Assembly: GCF_030123325.1 (NCBI RefSeq)
Contig: NZ_CP126106.1
Span: 12,501 to 76,500, forward strand
Source of the DNA: Peribacillus simplex
GTDB taxonomy: Bacteria; Bacillota; Bacilli; Bacillales; DSM-1321
Reading direction: 5' to 3'
DNA length: 64,000 bases
The position numbers were made by a program, and so were the translations under genes. The notes below the pieces were generated by a model, which saw only the letters and a program-made list of their open reading frames with translations, was not told the DNA's origin and did not search any database. Shown here piece after piece: positions 41,867 through 50,355 of this stretch (the first letter of the stretch is position 1; the number at the start of each line of letters is the position of its first letter).

Positions 41867-41902
41867 TTTTAGTGGATAAAAAGGTGAAAATGGAGGCCTG
41901 TT

Positions 41903-43276
41903 ATGAGTAATCGCTATGCAATAATATTGGCCGCTGGGCAAGGTACTAGGATGAAATCTAAGCTTTATAAGGTTTTGCACCCTGTTTGCGGGAAACCAAT
42001 GGTACAACATGTTATCGATCAAGTCAATCAACTTCAAATAGAAGATATTGTTACAGTCATCGGCCATGGAGCTGAAAAAGTACAAGAACAACTTGGTGAT
42101 TCATGCAAGTATGCCTTACAAGAACAGCAATTAGGTACGGCACATGCTGTAATGCAAGCGGAAAGCGCTTTATCCGTAAAAAGTGGAACGACCCTTGTTA
42201 TTTGCGGTGATACGCCCCTGATTAAAGCGGAAACGATGAAAGAGCTTATATCATTACATGAGCAAAGTCAGGCGAAAGCAACAATCTTAACAGCATATGC
42301 AGATAACCCTGCTGGTTATGGAAGGGTCCTTCGCGGTGAAGGCGGTCTTGTAGAAAAAATCGTCGAGCATAAGGATGCCACTGATGAAGAAAGATATGTT
42401 AAGGAAATAAATACCGGTACATATTGCTTCGATAACCAAGCATTATTCAGCGCGCTGAAAAAAGTTTCAAATGAAAATGTCCAGGGAGAATATTACTTAC
42501 CGGATGTGATTGAAATCTTAAAAGAGGAAGGCGAAGTGGTGACGGCCTTCCAATCCAGTGATTTCGAGGAGACATTGGGTGTAAATGACCGAGTGGCTTT
42601 ATCGCAGGCGGAGCTAATTTTACGGAAACGCATCAATGAAACGCATATGAGGAACGGTGTAACGATCATCGATCCGCTTACTACGTTCATTGAAGCTGAT
42701 GTGCAAATCGGACAGGATACAGTCATTAACCCTGGGTCATTCATTAAAGGAAAAAGTATTATCGGGCAGGATTGCTTGATTGGCCCGAATACGGAAATCA
42801 GTAATTGTGAAATTGGTGATGGAACGGAAGTCCTCCAATCGGTTGTACACGAAAGCAGTATTGGAAGTTTTGTTAAAATCGGTCCATTCGCACATGTTAG
42901 ACCTCAATCAGATATTAAGGATTCCGTTAAGATCGGTAATTTTGTCGAAATTAAAAAGACCGTTTTTGGCGAAGGAAGCAAGGCCTCTCACTTGAGTTAT
43001 ATTGGAGATGCAGAGGTTGGGGAGAATGTTAATATAGGCTGCGGATCTATTACCGTGAATTACGACGGGAAAAATAAATACCTGACGAAGATTGAAGACA
43101 ATGTCTTCATAGGCTGCAATTCTAATCTGGTTGCACCCGTGACGGTAGGAGAAGGGGCATATGTAGCTGCTGGGTCAACCATCACTCAAGATGTACCGCA
43201 GGAAGCCCTATCCGTTGCCCGGGCTCGTCAAGTTAATAAAGAAGATTATGTCAAGAAATTGAAATTTAATAAATAA
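41903..43276 (+). CDS. glmU: Bifunctional GlmU (UDP-GlcNAc synthesis)
   Basis: GlmU (gcaD) acetylates glucosamine-1-phosphate and couples it to UTP to make UDP-GlcNAc for wall and teichoic acid synthesis. The 457-residue protein has the uridylyltransferase signature LAAGQGTRMKSKL (8-20) and a C-terminal left-handed beta helix of hexapeptide repeats from about residue 250, including GPFAHVRPQSDI and VNYDGKNKYLT. TGGAGG precedes ATG 41903. prs follows after 15 nt. Confidence 0.97.
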   Translation: MSNRYAIILAAGQGTRMKSKLYKVLHPVCGKPMVQHVIDQVNQLQIEDIVTVIGHGAEKVQEQLGDSCKYALQEQQLGTAHAVMQAESALSVKSGTTLVICGDTPLIKAETMKELISLHEQSQAKATILTAYADNPAGYGRVLRGEGGLVEKIVEHKDATDEERYVKEINTGTYCFDNQALFSALKKVSNENVQGEYYLPDVIEILKEEGEVVTAFQSSDFEETLGVNDRVALSQAELILRKRINETHMRNGVTIIDPLTTFIEADVQIGQDTVINPGSFIKGKSIIGQDCLIGPNTEISNCEIGDGTEVLQSVVHESSIGSFVKIGPFAHVRPQSDIKDSVKIGNFVEIKKTVFGEGSKASHLSYIGDAEVGENVNIGCGSITVNYDGKNKYLTKIEDNVFIGCNSNLVAPVTVGEGAYVAAGSTITQDVPQEALSVARARQVNKEDYVKKLKFNK

Positions 43277-43291
43277 CCGACGGAGGTCATC

Positions 43292-44245
43292 ATGTCAAAT
43301 CAGTATTTAGATCCTAATTTAAAAGTATTCTCTTTAAATTCAAACTTCGATTTAGCTCAGGAAATTGCTGCTGCAATCGGTGTTGAGCTTGGAAAATGTA
43401 GCGTAACAAGTTTCAGTGACGGTGAAGTTCAGATTAATATTGAAGAAAGTATTCGTGGCTGTGACGTTTACGTAATCCAATCAACAAGCCAACCAGTCAA
43501 TGAAAATTTAATGGAACTTTTAATTATGATCGATGCTCTTAAACGTGCTTCAGCTAAAACGATCAATATTGTAATGCCATATTACGGTTATGCCCGACAA
43601 GATCGTAAAGCGCGTGCGCGTGAACCAATTACAGCTAAACTTGTCGCAAATCTTTTAGAAACGGCTGGTGCCCACCGTGTTATCACATTAGATCTTCACG
43701 CACCACAAATTCAAGGTTTCTTCGATATTCTGATCGATCACCTTGTTGCTGTTCCGATTTTAGCTGATTTCTTCAAAGAAAAAGATTTAAGTGATATCGT
43801 CATCGTTTCCCCAGATCATGGTGGTGTAACACGTGCCCGTAAAATGGCCGATCGCCTAAAAGCACCGATTGCCATTATCGATAAGCGCCGTCCAAGACCG
43901 AACGTGGCGGAAGTCATGAACATCATTGGTAATATTGAAGGGAAGACAGCAATACTGATTGATGACATCATCGATACTGCAGGCACTATTACACTAGCGG
44001 CCAATGCTCTTGTGGAGAATGGTGCTAAAGCAGTGTATGCTTGTTGTACACACCCAGTCCTTTCAGGCCCTGCCATCGAAAGAATTCAAAATTCAACGAT
44101 CAAGGAATTGGTCGTGACTAACTCGATTGCCCTATCTGAAGATAAGAAAATCGATAAAATTACAGGACTTTCTGTAGCACCTTTGATTGCAGAGGCAATT
44201 ATTCGTGTGCATGAGGAACAATCAGTCAGTACATTATTCGATTGA
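43292..44245 (+). CDS. prs: Ribose-phosphate pyrophosphokinase (PRPP synthase)
   Basis: Prs makes PRPP from ribose-5-phosphate and ATP for purine, pyrimidine, His, Trp and NAD synthesis. The 317-residue class I enzyme has YGYARQDRKARAREPITAKL (catalytic flexible loop), SPDHGGVTRAR and the PRPP-binding loop AILIDDIIDTAGTI. Codon use is notably rich in GCA, ACA and CGT, typical of a highly expressed gene. It ends with a strong terminator; in B. subtilis ctc comes next, but here the ssu operon intervenes. Confidence 0.98.
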   Translation: MSNQYLDPNLKVFSLNSNFDLAQEIAAAIGVELGKCSVTSFSDGEVQINIEESIRGCDVYVIQSTSQPVNENLMELLIMIDALKRASAKTINIVMPYYGYARQDRKARAREPITAKLVANLLETAGAHRVITLDLHAPQIQGFFDILIDHLVAVPILADFFKEKDLSDIVIVSPDHGGVTRARKMADRLKAPIAIIDKRRPRPNVAEVMNIIGNIEGKTAILIDDIIDTAGTITLAANALVENGAKAVYACCTHPVLSGPAIERIQNSTIKELVVTNSIALSEDKKIDKITGLSVAPLIAEAIIRVHEEQSVSTLFD

Positions 44246-44261
44246 TAACAAAATTAATCAA

Positions 44262-44298
44262 AACACGGCGGGCCTTCGGGCTCGCCGTATTTTTGTTT
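44262..44298 (+). terminator. Intrinsic terminator after prs
   Basis: ACGGCGGGC-CTTC-GGGCTCGCCGT gives a GC-rich stem followed by ATTTTTGTTTT. Confidence 0.88.
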
Positions 44299-44314
44299 TA
44301 AATTTTCAAAAAAT

Positions 44315-44356
44315 ACTAAATTCTTAGTTGACAGATATGAATACTAATAATAAAAT
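44315..44356 (+). promoter_or_regulatory. Promoter and inverted repeat of the ssu operon
   Basis: TTGACA (44328-44333) and TAAAAT (44351-44356) are spaced by 17 bp. A perfect inverted repeat ACTAA-ATTC-TTAGT (44315-44328) abuts the -35 and could be an operator, for example for a cysteine-responsive repressor such as CymR. That assignment is inference only. Confidence 0.7.
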
Positions 44357-44362
44357 GGCTAT

Positions 44363-44524
44363 ACAAATTCAATTCATATTCATGGAATGAAAACCTGTAC
44401 TAACGCAAGTGCATATTGGATGACGCCGATCGGACTACCGAAGGCTCCTTTTCACTTACCATTGAACATTAGGCATCTTTTTGCCCTATTGTCCTATTGG
44501 TGAGGAAAGGAGCCTTTTATTTTT
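44363..44524 (+). promoter_or_regulatory. Structured leader with terminator before ssuA (attenuator, class unknown)
   Basis: The leader ends in a terminator: AAGGCTCCTT (44441-44450) pairs perfectly with AAGGAGCCTT (44507-44516), enclosing TCAC/GTGA and a second hairpin TAGGCA/TGCCCTA, followed by TTATTTTTAT. Upstream, GCC-GAT-CGG-ACTA-CCG-AA-GGC (44425-44445) folds into a hairpin that uses the same AAGGC, so the two are mutually exclusive. It is not an S-box or T-box by consensus. This looks like a riboswitch or attenuator for the sulfonate genes. Confidence 0.6.
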
Positions 44525-44555
44525 ATATAAATAGTTTAAGAAGGGTGTGCAGAAT

Positions 44556-45533
44556 ATGAAAAAACGAAAGATATGGCTGCTGACCATCTTCAGCATCTTC
44601 ATGCTGATAGTGAGTGCATGCGGGCAGGAAAAGAACAGTTCCACAAGTGCTGATGCAAAAGAATCGGATAAGACCATCCGAATCGGTTATCAAAAATTCG
44701 GGACATTAAATATTTTAAAATCAAAGGGAGAGTTGGAGACACATTTAAAGGATGTGGGTTATACAGTCGATTGGACTGAATTCCCTGCAGGACCTCAACT
44801 GCTTGAAGCCTTGAATGTCGGCAGCATTGATTTTGGGCACACAGGGGAGGCACCGCCGATATTTGCACAGGCAGCCAATGCGCCGCTTGTCTATATTGCC
44901 AATCAGCCGGCAAACCCATCAGGAGAGGCCATAGTCGTACAAAAGGATTCACCCATTAAAAATGTGAAAGATTTAAAGGGTAAGAAGGTTGGCTTGAATA
45001 AAGGTTCCAATGTTCATTACCTATTGGTTAAAGCGTTAGAGGAAGCAGGTCTTACTCTTGATGACATTCAGCCCGTCTACTTGCCGCCGGCTGATGCGAG
45101 GGCTGCTTTTGAAGGAAACCAAATCGATGCCTGGGTAATATGGGATCCATTTTTATCAGCGGCGGAATTGGAACTTGAAACGAAAACGATTCAGGATGGA
45201 GACGGACTGGTGGCGAATCGTGAATTCTTTTTGGCAACTGATTCATTTGCCGGGAACGAAGAGGCTTTGAAAATTATCAAAGAAGAACTGATAAAAGTTG
45301 ATAAATGGATTGAAGAAAACCCAAGGGATGTTGCTGAGTTTCTATCTCCGGAAATTGGAATGAGTGTGGAGGCATTGGAAAAAACATTAAATAGAAAAGA
45401 ATATGGACTTGAGGAGATTTCCAATGGGGTTTTGGATGATCAACAAAAGATTGCCGATACGTTTTACAATCTTAAATTAATCCCAAGCAAGATTAATGTT
45501 CTGGATGCATCTGCAGATGTTAAAAAAAATTAA
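44556..45533 (+). CDS. ssuA: Aliphatic sulfonate ABC transporter, substrate-binding lipoprotein
   Basis: SsuA captures alkanesulfonates outside the membrane for import as a sulfur source. The 325-residue lipoprotein has a signal peptide ending in the lipobox VSAC (Cys at about residue 22), then the fold IRIGYQKFGTLNILKSKG and VNVG-type LNVGSIDFGHTGEAPP, typical of SsuA/TauA proteins. I use ATG 44556, 10 nt after AAGGG, in place of GTG 44547, which overlaps the site. It heads ssuA-ssuD-ssuC-ssuB behind an attenuator-like leader. Confidence 0.93.
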   Translation: MKKRKIWLLTIFSIFMLIVSACGQEKNSSTSADAKESDKTIRIGYQKFGTLNILKSKGELETHLKDVGYTVDWTEFPAGPQLLEALNVGSIDFGHTGEAPPIFAQAANAPLVYIANQPANPSGEAIVVQKDSPIKNVKDLKGKKVGLNKGSNVHYLLVKALEEAGLTLDDIQPVYLPPADARAAFEGNQIDAWVIWDPFLSAAELELETKTIQDGDGLVANREFFLATDSFAGNEEALKIIKEELIKVDKWIEENPRDVAEFLSPEIGMSVEALEKTLNRKEYGLEEISNGVLDDQQKIADTFYNLKLIPSKINVLDASADVKKN

Positions 45534-45546
45534 GGGGGAAATGAAA

Positions 45547-46719
45547 ATGAAAGTTTTTTGGTTTTTACCATCACACGGGGAAAGTCGCTATTTAGGATCT
45601 ACAAAGGGAGGGAGGGCAATCACGCTTCCTTATTTAAAACAAATAGCACAGGCGGTCGATCATTTGGGATTTGAAGGAGCGTTGCTTCCGACGGGACGGT
45701 CTTGTGAGGATGCATGGGTAGTGGGTTCTTCATTGATTTCCGCAACGGAAAGAATGAAATTTCTAGTTGCGGTCCGACCAGGTTTAATGTCGCCAACCTT
45801 GGCTGCCAGGATGGCCTCGAGTTTCGACCGGTTGTCGAATGGACGCCTCTTGATCAATGTAGTAACTGGAGGGGACCCGGTCGAACTGGCAGGTGATGGC
45901 GTATTTCTGAATCATAAGGAACGATATGGGCAAACAGATGAATTTCTTGATATCTGGAGAAAGGAGATGTCCGGGGACAAAGTGGACTTTGAAGGGGAGC
46001 ACCTAAAGATTGAAGGCGGGGATATCCTGTTGCCGCCTGTACAAAAACCATACCCACCACTCTATTTCGGAGGTTCATCCGACCCCGCCATCGATATATC
46101 AGGAAAGCATATTGATGTGTACTTGACTTGGGGTGAGCCGCCGGTGCAAGTGGCAGAAAAAATTGAGAAGGTACGTAAAAAGGCAGAAGAATATGGACGT
46201 GAGGTTAGGTTTGGCATACGGATGCATGTCATTGTAAGGGAAACGGAAGAAGAAGCTTGGCAGGCAGCGGATGAACTAATTAAATATGTGGATGACGAAA
46301 TGATTGAAAATTCGCAAAAGATTTTCGAAAGGTTTGATTCAGTGGGCCAAAAGCGGATGTCGCAACTCCATGACGGAAACAGGGATTCGCTTGAAATCAG
46401 CCCTAACCTTTGGGCAGGTGTAGGTCTAGTGCGCGGGGGCGCCGGTACGGCACTAGTGGGGAGTGCAGAAAATGTTGCTGCCAGAATGAAGGAATATGAA
46501 GAAATCGGAATAGAATCCTTTGTTTTATCTGGATACCCTCATCTTGAAGAAGCGTACAGAGTTGCGGAATTATTATTCCCTTTACTCTCTGTTGAACAGC
46601 TGGAAAGTCCCGTTTCAAAAGCTACGAGCCCATTTGGGGAAATACTGGCCAATGACCACTACCCTACAAAAGGACGTGAAAATGAAGATGCAGAAAAAAT
46701 TAAGCAAAAAGTTCAATAG
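45547..46719 (+). CDS. ssuD: FMNH2-dependent alkanesulfonate monooxygenase
   Basis: SsuD oxidises alkanesulfonates to aldehyde and sulfite using FMNH2 and O2, in the cytosol. The 390-residue TIM-barrel luciferase-like protein starts MKVFWFLPSHGESRYLG at ATG 45547, 6 nt after GGGGG. It contains VAVRPGLMSPTLAARMASSFDRLSNGRL and VTGGDP, typical of SsuD. No flavin reductase gene is present nearby, so reduced flavin must come from elsewhere. It overlaps ssuC by 38 nt. Confidence 0.93.
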   Translation: MKVFWFLPSHGESRYLGSTKGGRAITLPYLKQIAQAVDHLGFEGALLPTGRSCEDAWVVGSSLISATERMKFLVAVRPGLMSPTLAARMASSFDRLSNGRLLINVVTGGDPVELAGDGVFLNHKERYGQTDEFLDIWRKEMSGDKVDFEGEHLKIEGGDILLPPVQKPYPPLYFGGSSDPAIDISGKHIDVYLTWGEPPVQVAEKIEKVRKKAEEYGREVRFGIRMHVIVRETEEEAWQAADELIKYVDDEMIENSQKIFERFDSVGQKRMSQLHDGNRDSLEISPNLWAGVGLVRGGAGTALVGSAENVAARMKEYEEIGIESFVLSGYPHLEEAYRVAELLFPLLSVEQLESPVSKATSPFGEILANDHYPTKGRENEDAEKIKQKVQ

Positions 46720-47467
46720 GTTCCACCTCATATCTTGGCTTGTGCCCATTCTCCTTTTGATAACTTGGCAGCTCCTGTCTTTGTGGGGGATTTTGTCGGA
46801 TCGGATATTGCCTGCCCCGACTGAAGTGTTTCAAGCAGGTGTCGCTTTATTGGGTACTGGTGAACTTATGGATTATATCGGCATCAGTGCTCAGCGTGCC
46901 TTCATCGGCTTTTTAATAGGCGGGATCATTGGTTTTGCACTAGGTTTATTAAATGGATTATCATCCATTGCTGAAACCTTATTCGATACCTCGCTTCAGA
47001 TGTTGCGTAACATTCCGCATCTAGCTTTAATACCGCTGGTGATTCTATGGTTTGGTATAGAAGAAGAAGCAAAAATCTTCCTTGTCGCTTTAGGGGTTCT
47101 TTTTCCTATCTATCTAAATACATTTCATGGAGTGAAATCGGTGGATAAGGGATTGATCGAAGCAGCGAGGGTTTATGGGTTAAGTGGTTTTTCTTTATTC
47201 TGGAATGTTATTCTCCCTGCCGCCTTTCCATCCATTTTAGTGGGTATCCGCTTCTCTCTTGGAATCATGTGGGTCACATTAATTGTCGCAGAAACAATAT
47301 CCGCTAATTCCGGAATTGGATATATGGCTATGAATGCCCGGGAATTCATGAGGATGGATATTGTTGTTCTTAGTATTCTCCTATATGCCTTATTGGGAAA
47401 AATATCGGACGTTGCGGCCAAAATAATCGAAAAAAGATGCTTGAAGTGGCATCCATCATACCAATGA
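46682..47467 (+). CDS. ssuC: Aliphatic sulfonate ABC transporter, permease
   Basis: SsuC is the membrane permease of the importer. The protein of about 261 residues has six predicted membrane segments, the first near WLVPILLLITWQLLSLWGIL. The EAA loop (LIEAARVYGLSGFSLFWNVILPAAFPSI) contacts SsuB. I place the start at ATG 46682, 8 nt after AAAGGA, inside the 3' end of ssuD. The open frame extends further upstream, but the extra sequence is not family-like. Confidence 0.92.
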   Translation: MKMQKKLSKKFNRFHLISWLVPILLLITWQLLSLWGILSDRILPAPTEVFQAGVALLGTGELMDYIGISAQRAFIGFLIGGIIGFALGLLNGLSSIAETLFDTSLQMLRNIPHLALIPLVILWFGIEEEAKIFLVALGVLFPIYLNTFHGVKSVDKGLIEAARVYGLSGFSLFWNVILPAAFPSILVGIRFSLGIMWVTLIVAETISANSGIGYMAMNAREFMRMDIVVLSILLYALLGKISDVAAKIIEKRCLKWHPSYQ

Positions 47468-47480
47468 GGAGGTCATTAAT

Positions 47481-48233
47481 ATGAAAAATGGAAATTCGTT
47501 GGAGTTGCAGGGTGTAAGAAAGGATTTTGGGGAGTTTGAAGTATTAAAGGGGATGGACCTCACATTTAAAAAAGGGGAATTCGTAGCCATTGTCGGTAAG
47601 AGTGGATGTGGAAAGAGCACCTTGCTTCGCCTTGTGGCAGGACTGGAAAAGCCGACGGGCGGGCAGATACTGGTGAATGGAAAGCCGTTGAAAGGATTAA
47701 ATAAATCTTCACGTACGATGTTTCAGGATGGAAGGCTTTTTCCTTGGAAAAAAATCCTTGAAAATATTGGTATAGGCTTGAAAGGGGATTGGAAGCCAAA
47801 TGCCATGGAACTACTGGAGCAAGTGGGCCTTGCAGATCGAGCAAGCGATTGGCCGTCCGTTTTATCTGGGGGGCAAAAGCAAAGGGTTGCATTAGCGAGG
47901 GCATTGGTGAACCAACCTGACATTCTCCTCTTGGATGAGCCGTTAGGGGCATTGGATGCTTTGACGAGAATTGGCATGCAAAGGCTGATTGAAGATCTAT
48001 GGAGGAAAAGGGACTTTACTGCCTTGCTTGTTACACATGATGTTGAAGAAGCCGTAATGCTAGCCGACCGTGTCATATTAATCGAAGAAGGCAAAGTGGT
48101 CATGAATAAGGAAATCAATCTGCCGAGACCACGGAAAAAGGATAGTATTCAATACTCATCACTAGCAGCACAAATCCTTAACCGAGTGATGCAAGTTGAG
48201 GGGGAAATGGAAAAAAAGGCGATACACGCTTGA
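47481..48233 (+). CDS. ssuB: Aliphatic sulfonate ABC transporter, ATPase
   Basis: SsuB hydrolyses ATP to drive sulfonate uptake. The 250-residue protein has Walker A GKSGCGKST (39-47), the Q-loop TMFQDGRLFPW, signature LSGGQKQRVALARAL, Walker B ILLLDEPLGALD and the H-loop VTHDVEEA. It follows ssuC by 13 nt with GAGGAGG upstream. The gene order A-D-C-B differs from B. subtilis ssuBACD. No clear terminator is seen before ctc. Confidence 0.93.
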   Translation: MKNGNSLELQGVRKDFGEFEVLKGMDLTFKKGEFVAIVGKSGCGKSTLLRLVAGLEKPTGGQILVNGKPLKGLNKSSRTMFQDGRLFPWKKILENIGIGLKGDWKPNAMELLEQVGLADRASDWPSVLSGGQKQRVALARALVNQPDILLLDEPLGALDALTRIGMQRLIEDLWRKRDFTALLVTHDVEEAVMLADRVILIEEGKVVMNKEINLPRPRKKDSIQYSSLAAQILNRVMQVEGEMEKKAIHA

Positions 48234-48318
48234 ATTAGAGAAAAAAGATTTTGCGGCGAATACCTATGTTTACCATATGTTTATCCCCTTCTTGCTTCCT
48301 TCGGATTTTACCTTTCAT

Positions 48319-48344
48319 GTTTAATGATTCGCCATTTAGGGAAA
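48319..48344 (+). promoter_or_regulatory. Sigma-B promoter of ctc
   Basis: GTTTAA (48319-48324) is a perfect sigma-B -35; GGGAAA (48339-48344) matches GGGTAT at four positions, with a 14-bp spacer. ctc is the classic sigma-B target in B. subtilis, so the element survives despite the ssu insertion upstream. Confidence 0.7.
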
Positions 48345-48394
48345 TGTAAAATATAGAGAAACTTGTAATTCATATTTAGGAAGGCGGAGGATGT

Positions 48395-49033
48395 ATGAGT
48401 AATATATTAGCTGCAAAAGAACGTACGGATTCAAAACACTCTAATTTAAGGAATTTGAGGGAAAATGGCGAAATCCCTGCGATAGTATATGGCAATAAAA
48501 ATGACAGTACGGCCATTTCAGTCAATAATATCGAGCTTCAAAAGACAATCAAGGAAATAGGCCGTAATGGAATCATTTCTTTGGAATTGGAAGGTGCGAG
48601 TTATAAAGTCATGCTTTCTGACTATCAAAAGGATCCAATTAAGAATTCCATTTATCATGCAGACTTTTTAATTGTAGATATGTCCGCTCAATTACAAGCG
48701 CAAGTTCGCATTAACCTTGTCGGTGTTTGTAAAGGCGTGAAAGACGGTGGGGTCCTTCAGCAGTCACTTCATGAAGTCACGGTTACGGCTAAACCTAATG
48801 ACATTCCTGACTCCATCGATGTTGACGTTACCGAACTTCAGGTAGGGGATACAATCTACATATCCGATATCCAAACGAATAAGCAAGTTACAATCGACCA
48901 TGATGGTGAAGAAGTTGTTGCATCCGTTTTGGCTCCTCGTCAGGAAGAGGAAATAAGTACAGGTGAACAGCAGGATGGCGGTATCCCTGAAAATGAAGAA
49001 GGCAGGGAAACCAAGGCATCACCAGAGTCATGA
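48395..49033 (+). CDS. ctc: General stress protein Ctc, ribosomal protein bL25 family
   Basis: Ctc binds 5S rRNA in the 50S subunit under stress. The 212-residue protein has an N-terminal bL25 domain (LRENGEIPAIVYG near 22-34) and a beta-rich CTC domain (about 95-185), plus an acidic tail. AGGCGGAGGA precedes ATG 48395. A sigma-B promoter lies upstream. pth follows after 261 bp of spacer, which holds only a short palindrome at 49152-49170. Confidence 0.95.
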   Translation: MSNILAAKERTDSKHSNLRNLRENGEIPAIVYGNKNDSTAISVNNIELQKTIKEIGRNGIISLELEGASYKVMLSDYQKDPIKNSIYHADFLIVDMSAQLQAQVRINLVGVCKGVKDGGVLQQSLHEVTVTAKPNDIPDSIDVDVTELQVGDTIYISDIQTNKQVTIDHDGEEVVASVLAPRQEEEISTGEQQDGGIPENEEGRETKASPES

Positions 49034-49294
49034 TGCCGGGATTAAACAAGTGAATCGTGATATAATAGGCGTAGCTCTTAACGAGTTACGTCTTTTCAAT
49101 CTCTGGATGCATCAATTTAAACCGGACCATTTTTTTCGTAATGGATTCCTTTAATTAGGATTTTTCCTAATTAGTTCTCCTGTCGCTTGCAGGCCAGCTT
49201 GAAATTAGGGTACTATTTTTCTAAGGTCAATGATCTTGGAAAAACCTCGTCCCAGCGTAACTCCCTAAATAACCGTAATGACGGAGTGTGAATC

Positions 49295-49855
49295 ATGAAA
49301 ATTATTGTAGGGTTAGGGAACCCAGGTAAACAGTATGAAAAAACCCGGCATAACGTCGGATTTGAAGTAATAGATGAGTTATCCAAAAGATGGTCGATTC
49401 CACTTGATCAAGCAAAGCATAAGGGGATATATGGTACGGGAATGGTAAAGGGAGAAAAAGTTTTATTGCTTAAACCATTAACCTACATGAATTTGTCAGG
49501 CGAATCCATTTCGGCTGTCATGCATTTCTTTAAGTTGGATATCGCGGATGTGGTCATTATCTATGATGACCTTGATTTGCCTCCAGGGAAGCTTCGCCTT
49601 CGTCAAAAAGGTAGTGCAGGCGGTCATAATGGGATAAAATCTTCAATTGCCCATTTGGGTACGCAAGAATTCAATCGAATCAGAATAGGAATTGGCCGCC
49701 CGATTGGCCGCATTCCGGTATCTGATTATGTATTGGGGCGTTTTTCGCCAGAAGAATGGGATCATGTCGGGGCAACGATCGAAAAAAGCGCAGCTTCTTG
49801 TGAAGCCTGGATGGAAAAGCCATTTATACAGGTCATGAACGAATATAACCAATAA
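49295..49855 (+). CDS. pth: Peptidyl-tRNA hydrolase
   Basis: Pth (spoVC) recycles tRNA from peptidyl-tRNA that drops off ribosomes. The 186-residue protein has VGLGNPGKQYEKTRHNVGFEV with catalytic His19, LLKPLTYMNLSGES and YDDLDLPPGKLRLR, all diagnostic. A CGGAGTG site precedes ATG 49295. Confidence 0.97.
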   Translation: MKIIVGLGNPGKQYEKTRHNVGFEVIDELSKRWSIPLDQAKHKGIYGTGMVKGEKVLLLKPLTYMNLSGESISAVMHFFKLDIADVVIIYDDLDLPPGKLRLRQKGSAGGHNGIKSSIAHLGTQEFNRIRIGIGRPIGRIPVSDYVLGRFSPEEWDHVGATIEKSAASCEAWMEKPFIQVMNEYNQ

Positions 49856-49899
49856 GCAGAGAGTAGATATAAGTAAAGAATAATATCTTCCTGTTTCGC

Positions 49900-49931
49900 T
49901 GAATAAAACCCCTCTACTTTTGTACATACTA
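49900..49931 (+). promoter_or_regulatory. Sigma-F/sigma-G type promoter of fin
   Basis: TGAATA (49900-49905) and CATACTA (49925-49931) are perfect forespore-type hexamer and heptamer, with a slightly long 19-bp spacer. fin is known to be forespore-expressed. Confidence 0.6.
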
Positions 49932-49960
49932 ACACTATTACTAAAATAGGGGGTTACCAA

Positions 49961-50191
49961 ATGGCTCTCCATTATCGATGCCGACATTGCGGAACTAAGC
50001 TGGGCTCAATCGAGGCACACTCACTGAGTACGGAGCAGTTAGGTTTTAATCAACTTACCGATGAAGAGCGACAAGAGATGATCGTTTATGATTCTGAAGG
50101 GGATATGCATGTAAGGGCGATATGTGAAGATTGCCATGAAACGCTGCAAAGAAACCCTGATTTATATGAAAACGATTATATTATTCATTAG
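49961..50191 (+). CDS. fin: Anti-sigma-F factor Fin (YabK)
   Basis: Fin antagonises sigma-F to help the switch to sigma-G in the forespore. The 76-residue protein has two CxxC pairs, YRCRHCGTKLG and ICEDCHET, forming a zinc-ribbon-like fold. GGGGG precedes ATG 49961. A forespore-type promoter lies upstream and a terminator downstream. It lies between pth and mfd as in B. subtilis. Confidence 0.93.
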   Translation: MALHYRCRHCGTKLGSIEAHSLSTEQLGFNQLTDEERQEMIVYDSEGDMHVRAICEDCHETLQRNPDLYENDYIIH

Positions 50192-50200
50192 CGGGAGAGG

Positions 50201-50227
50201 GCTTTGGACAAAATCCAAAGCATTTTT
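50201..50227 (+). terminator. Terminator after fin
   Basis: GCTTTGGA and TCCAAAGC pair around CAAAA, followed by ATTTTT. Confidence 0.65.
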
Positions 50228-50355
50228 CCGTTTGTCTGGAATACCAGGGCACATAAAATTGCCGTTGATAAAGAGGACGCTTGGTGAAATGGCCAAGTTC
50301 AAATAAAAGGATTACAAATGGTTTTTTCGCACGTTAAAGAGAGGGGGGAAAGAAA

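Noticed and set aside
44363..44546. S-box (SAM) or T-box riboswitch before ssuA
   Set aside because: Neither the S-box core nor the T-box AGGGTGG sequence is present.
46520..46681. Upstream extension of ssuC within ssuD
   Set aside because: The extra residues do not resemble a permease, and a suitable start with a ribosome site exists at 46682.
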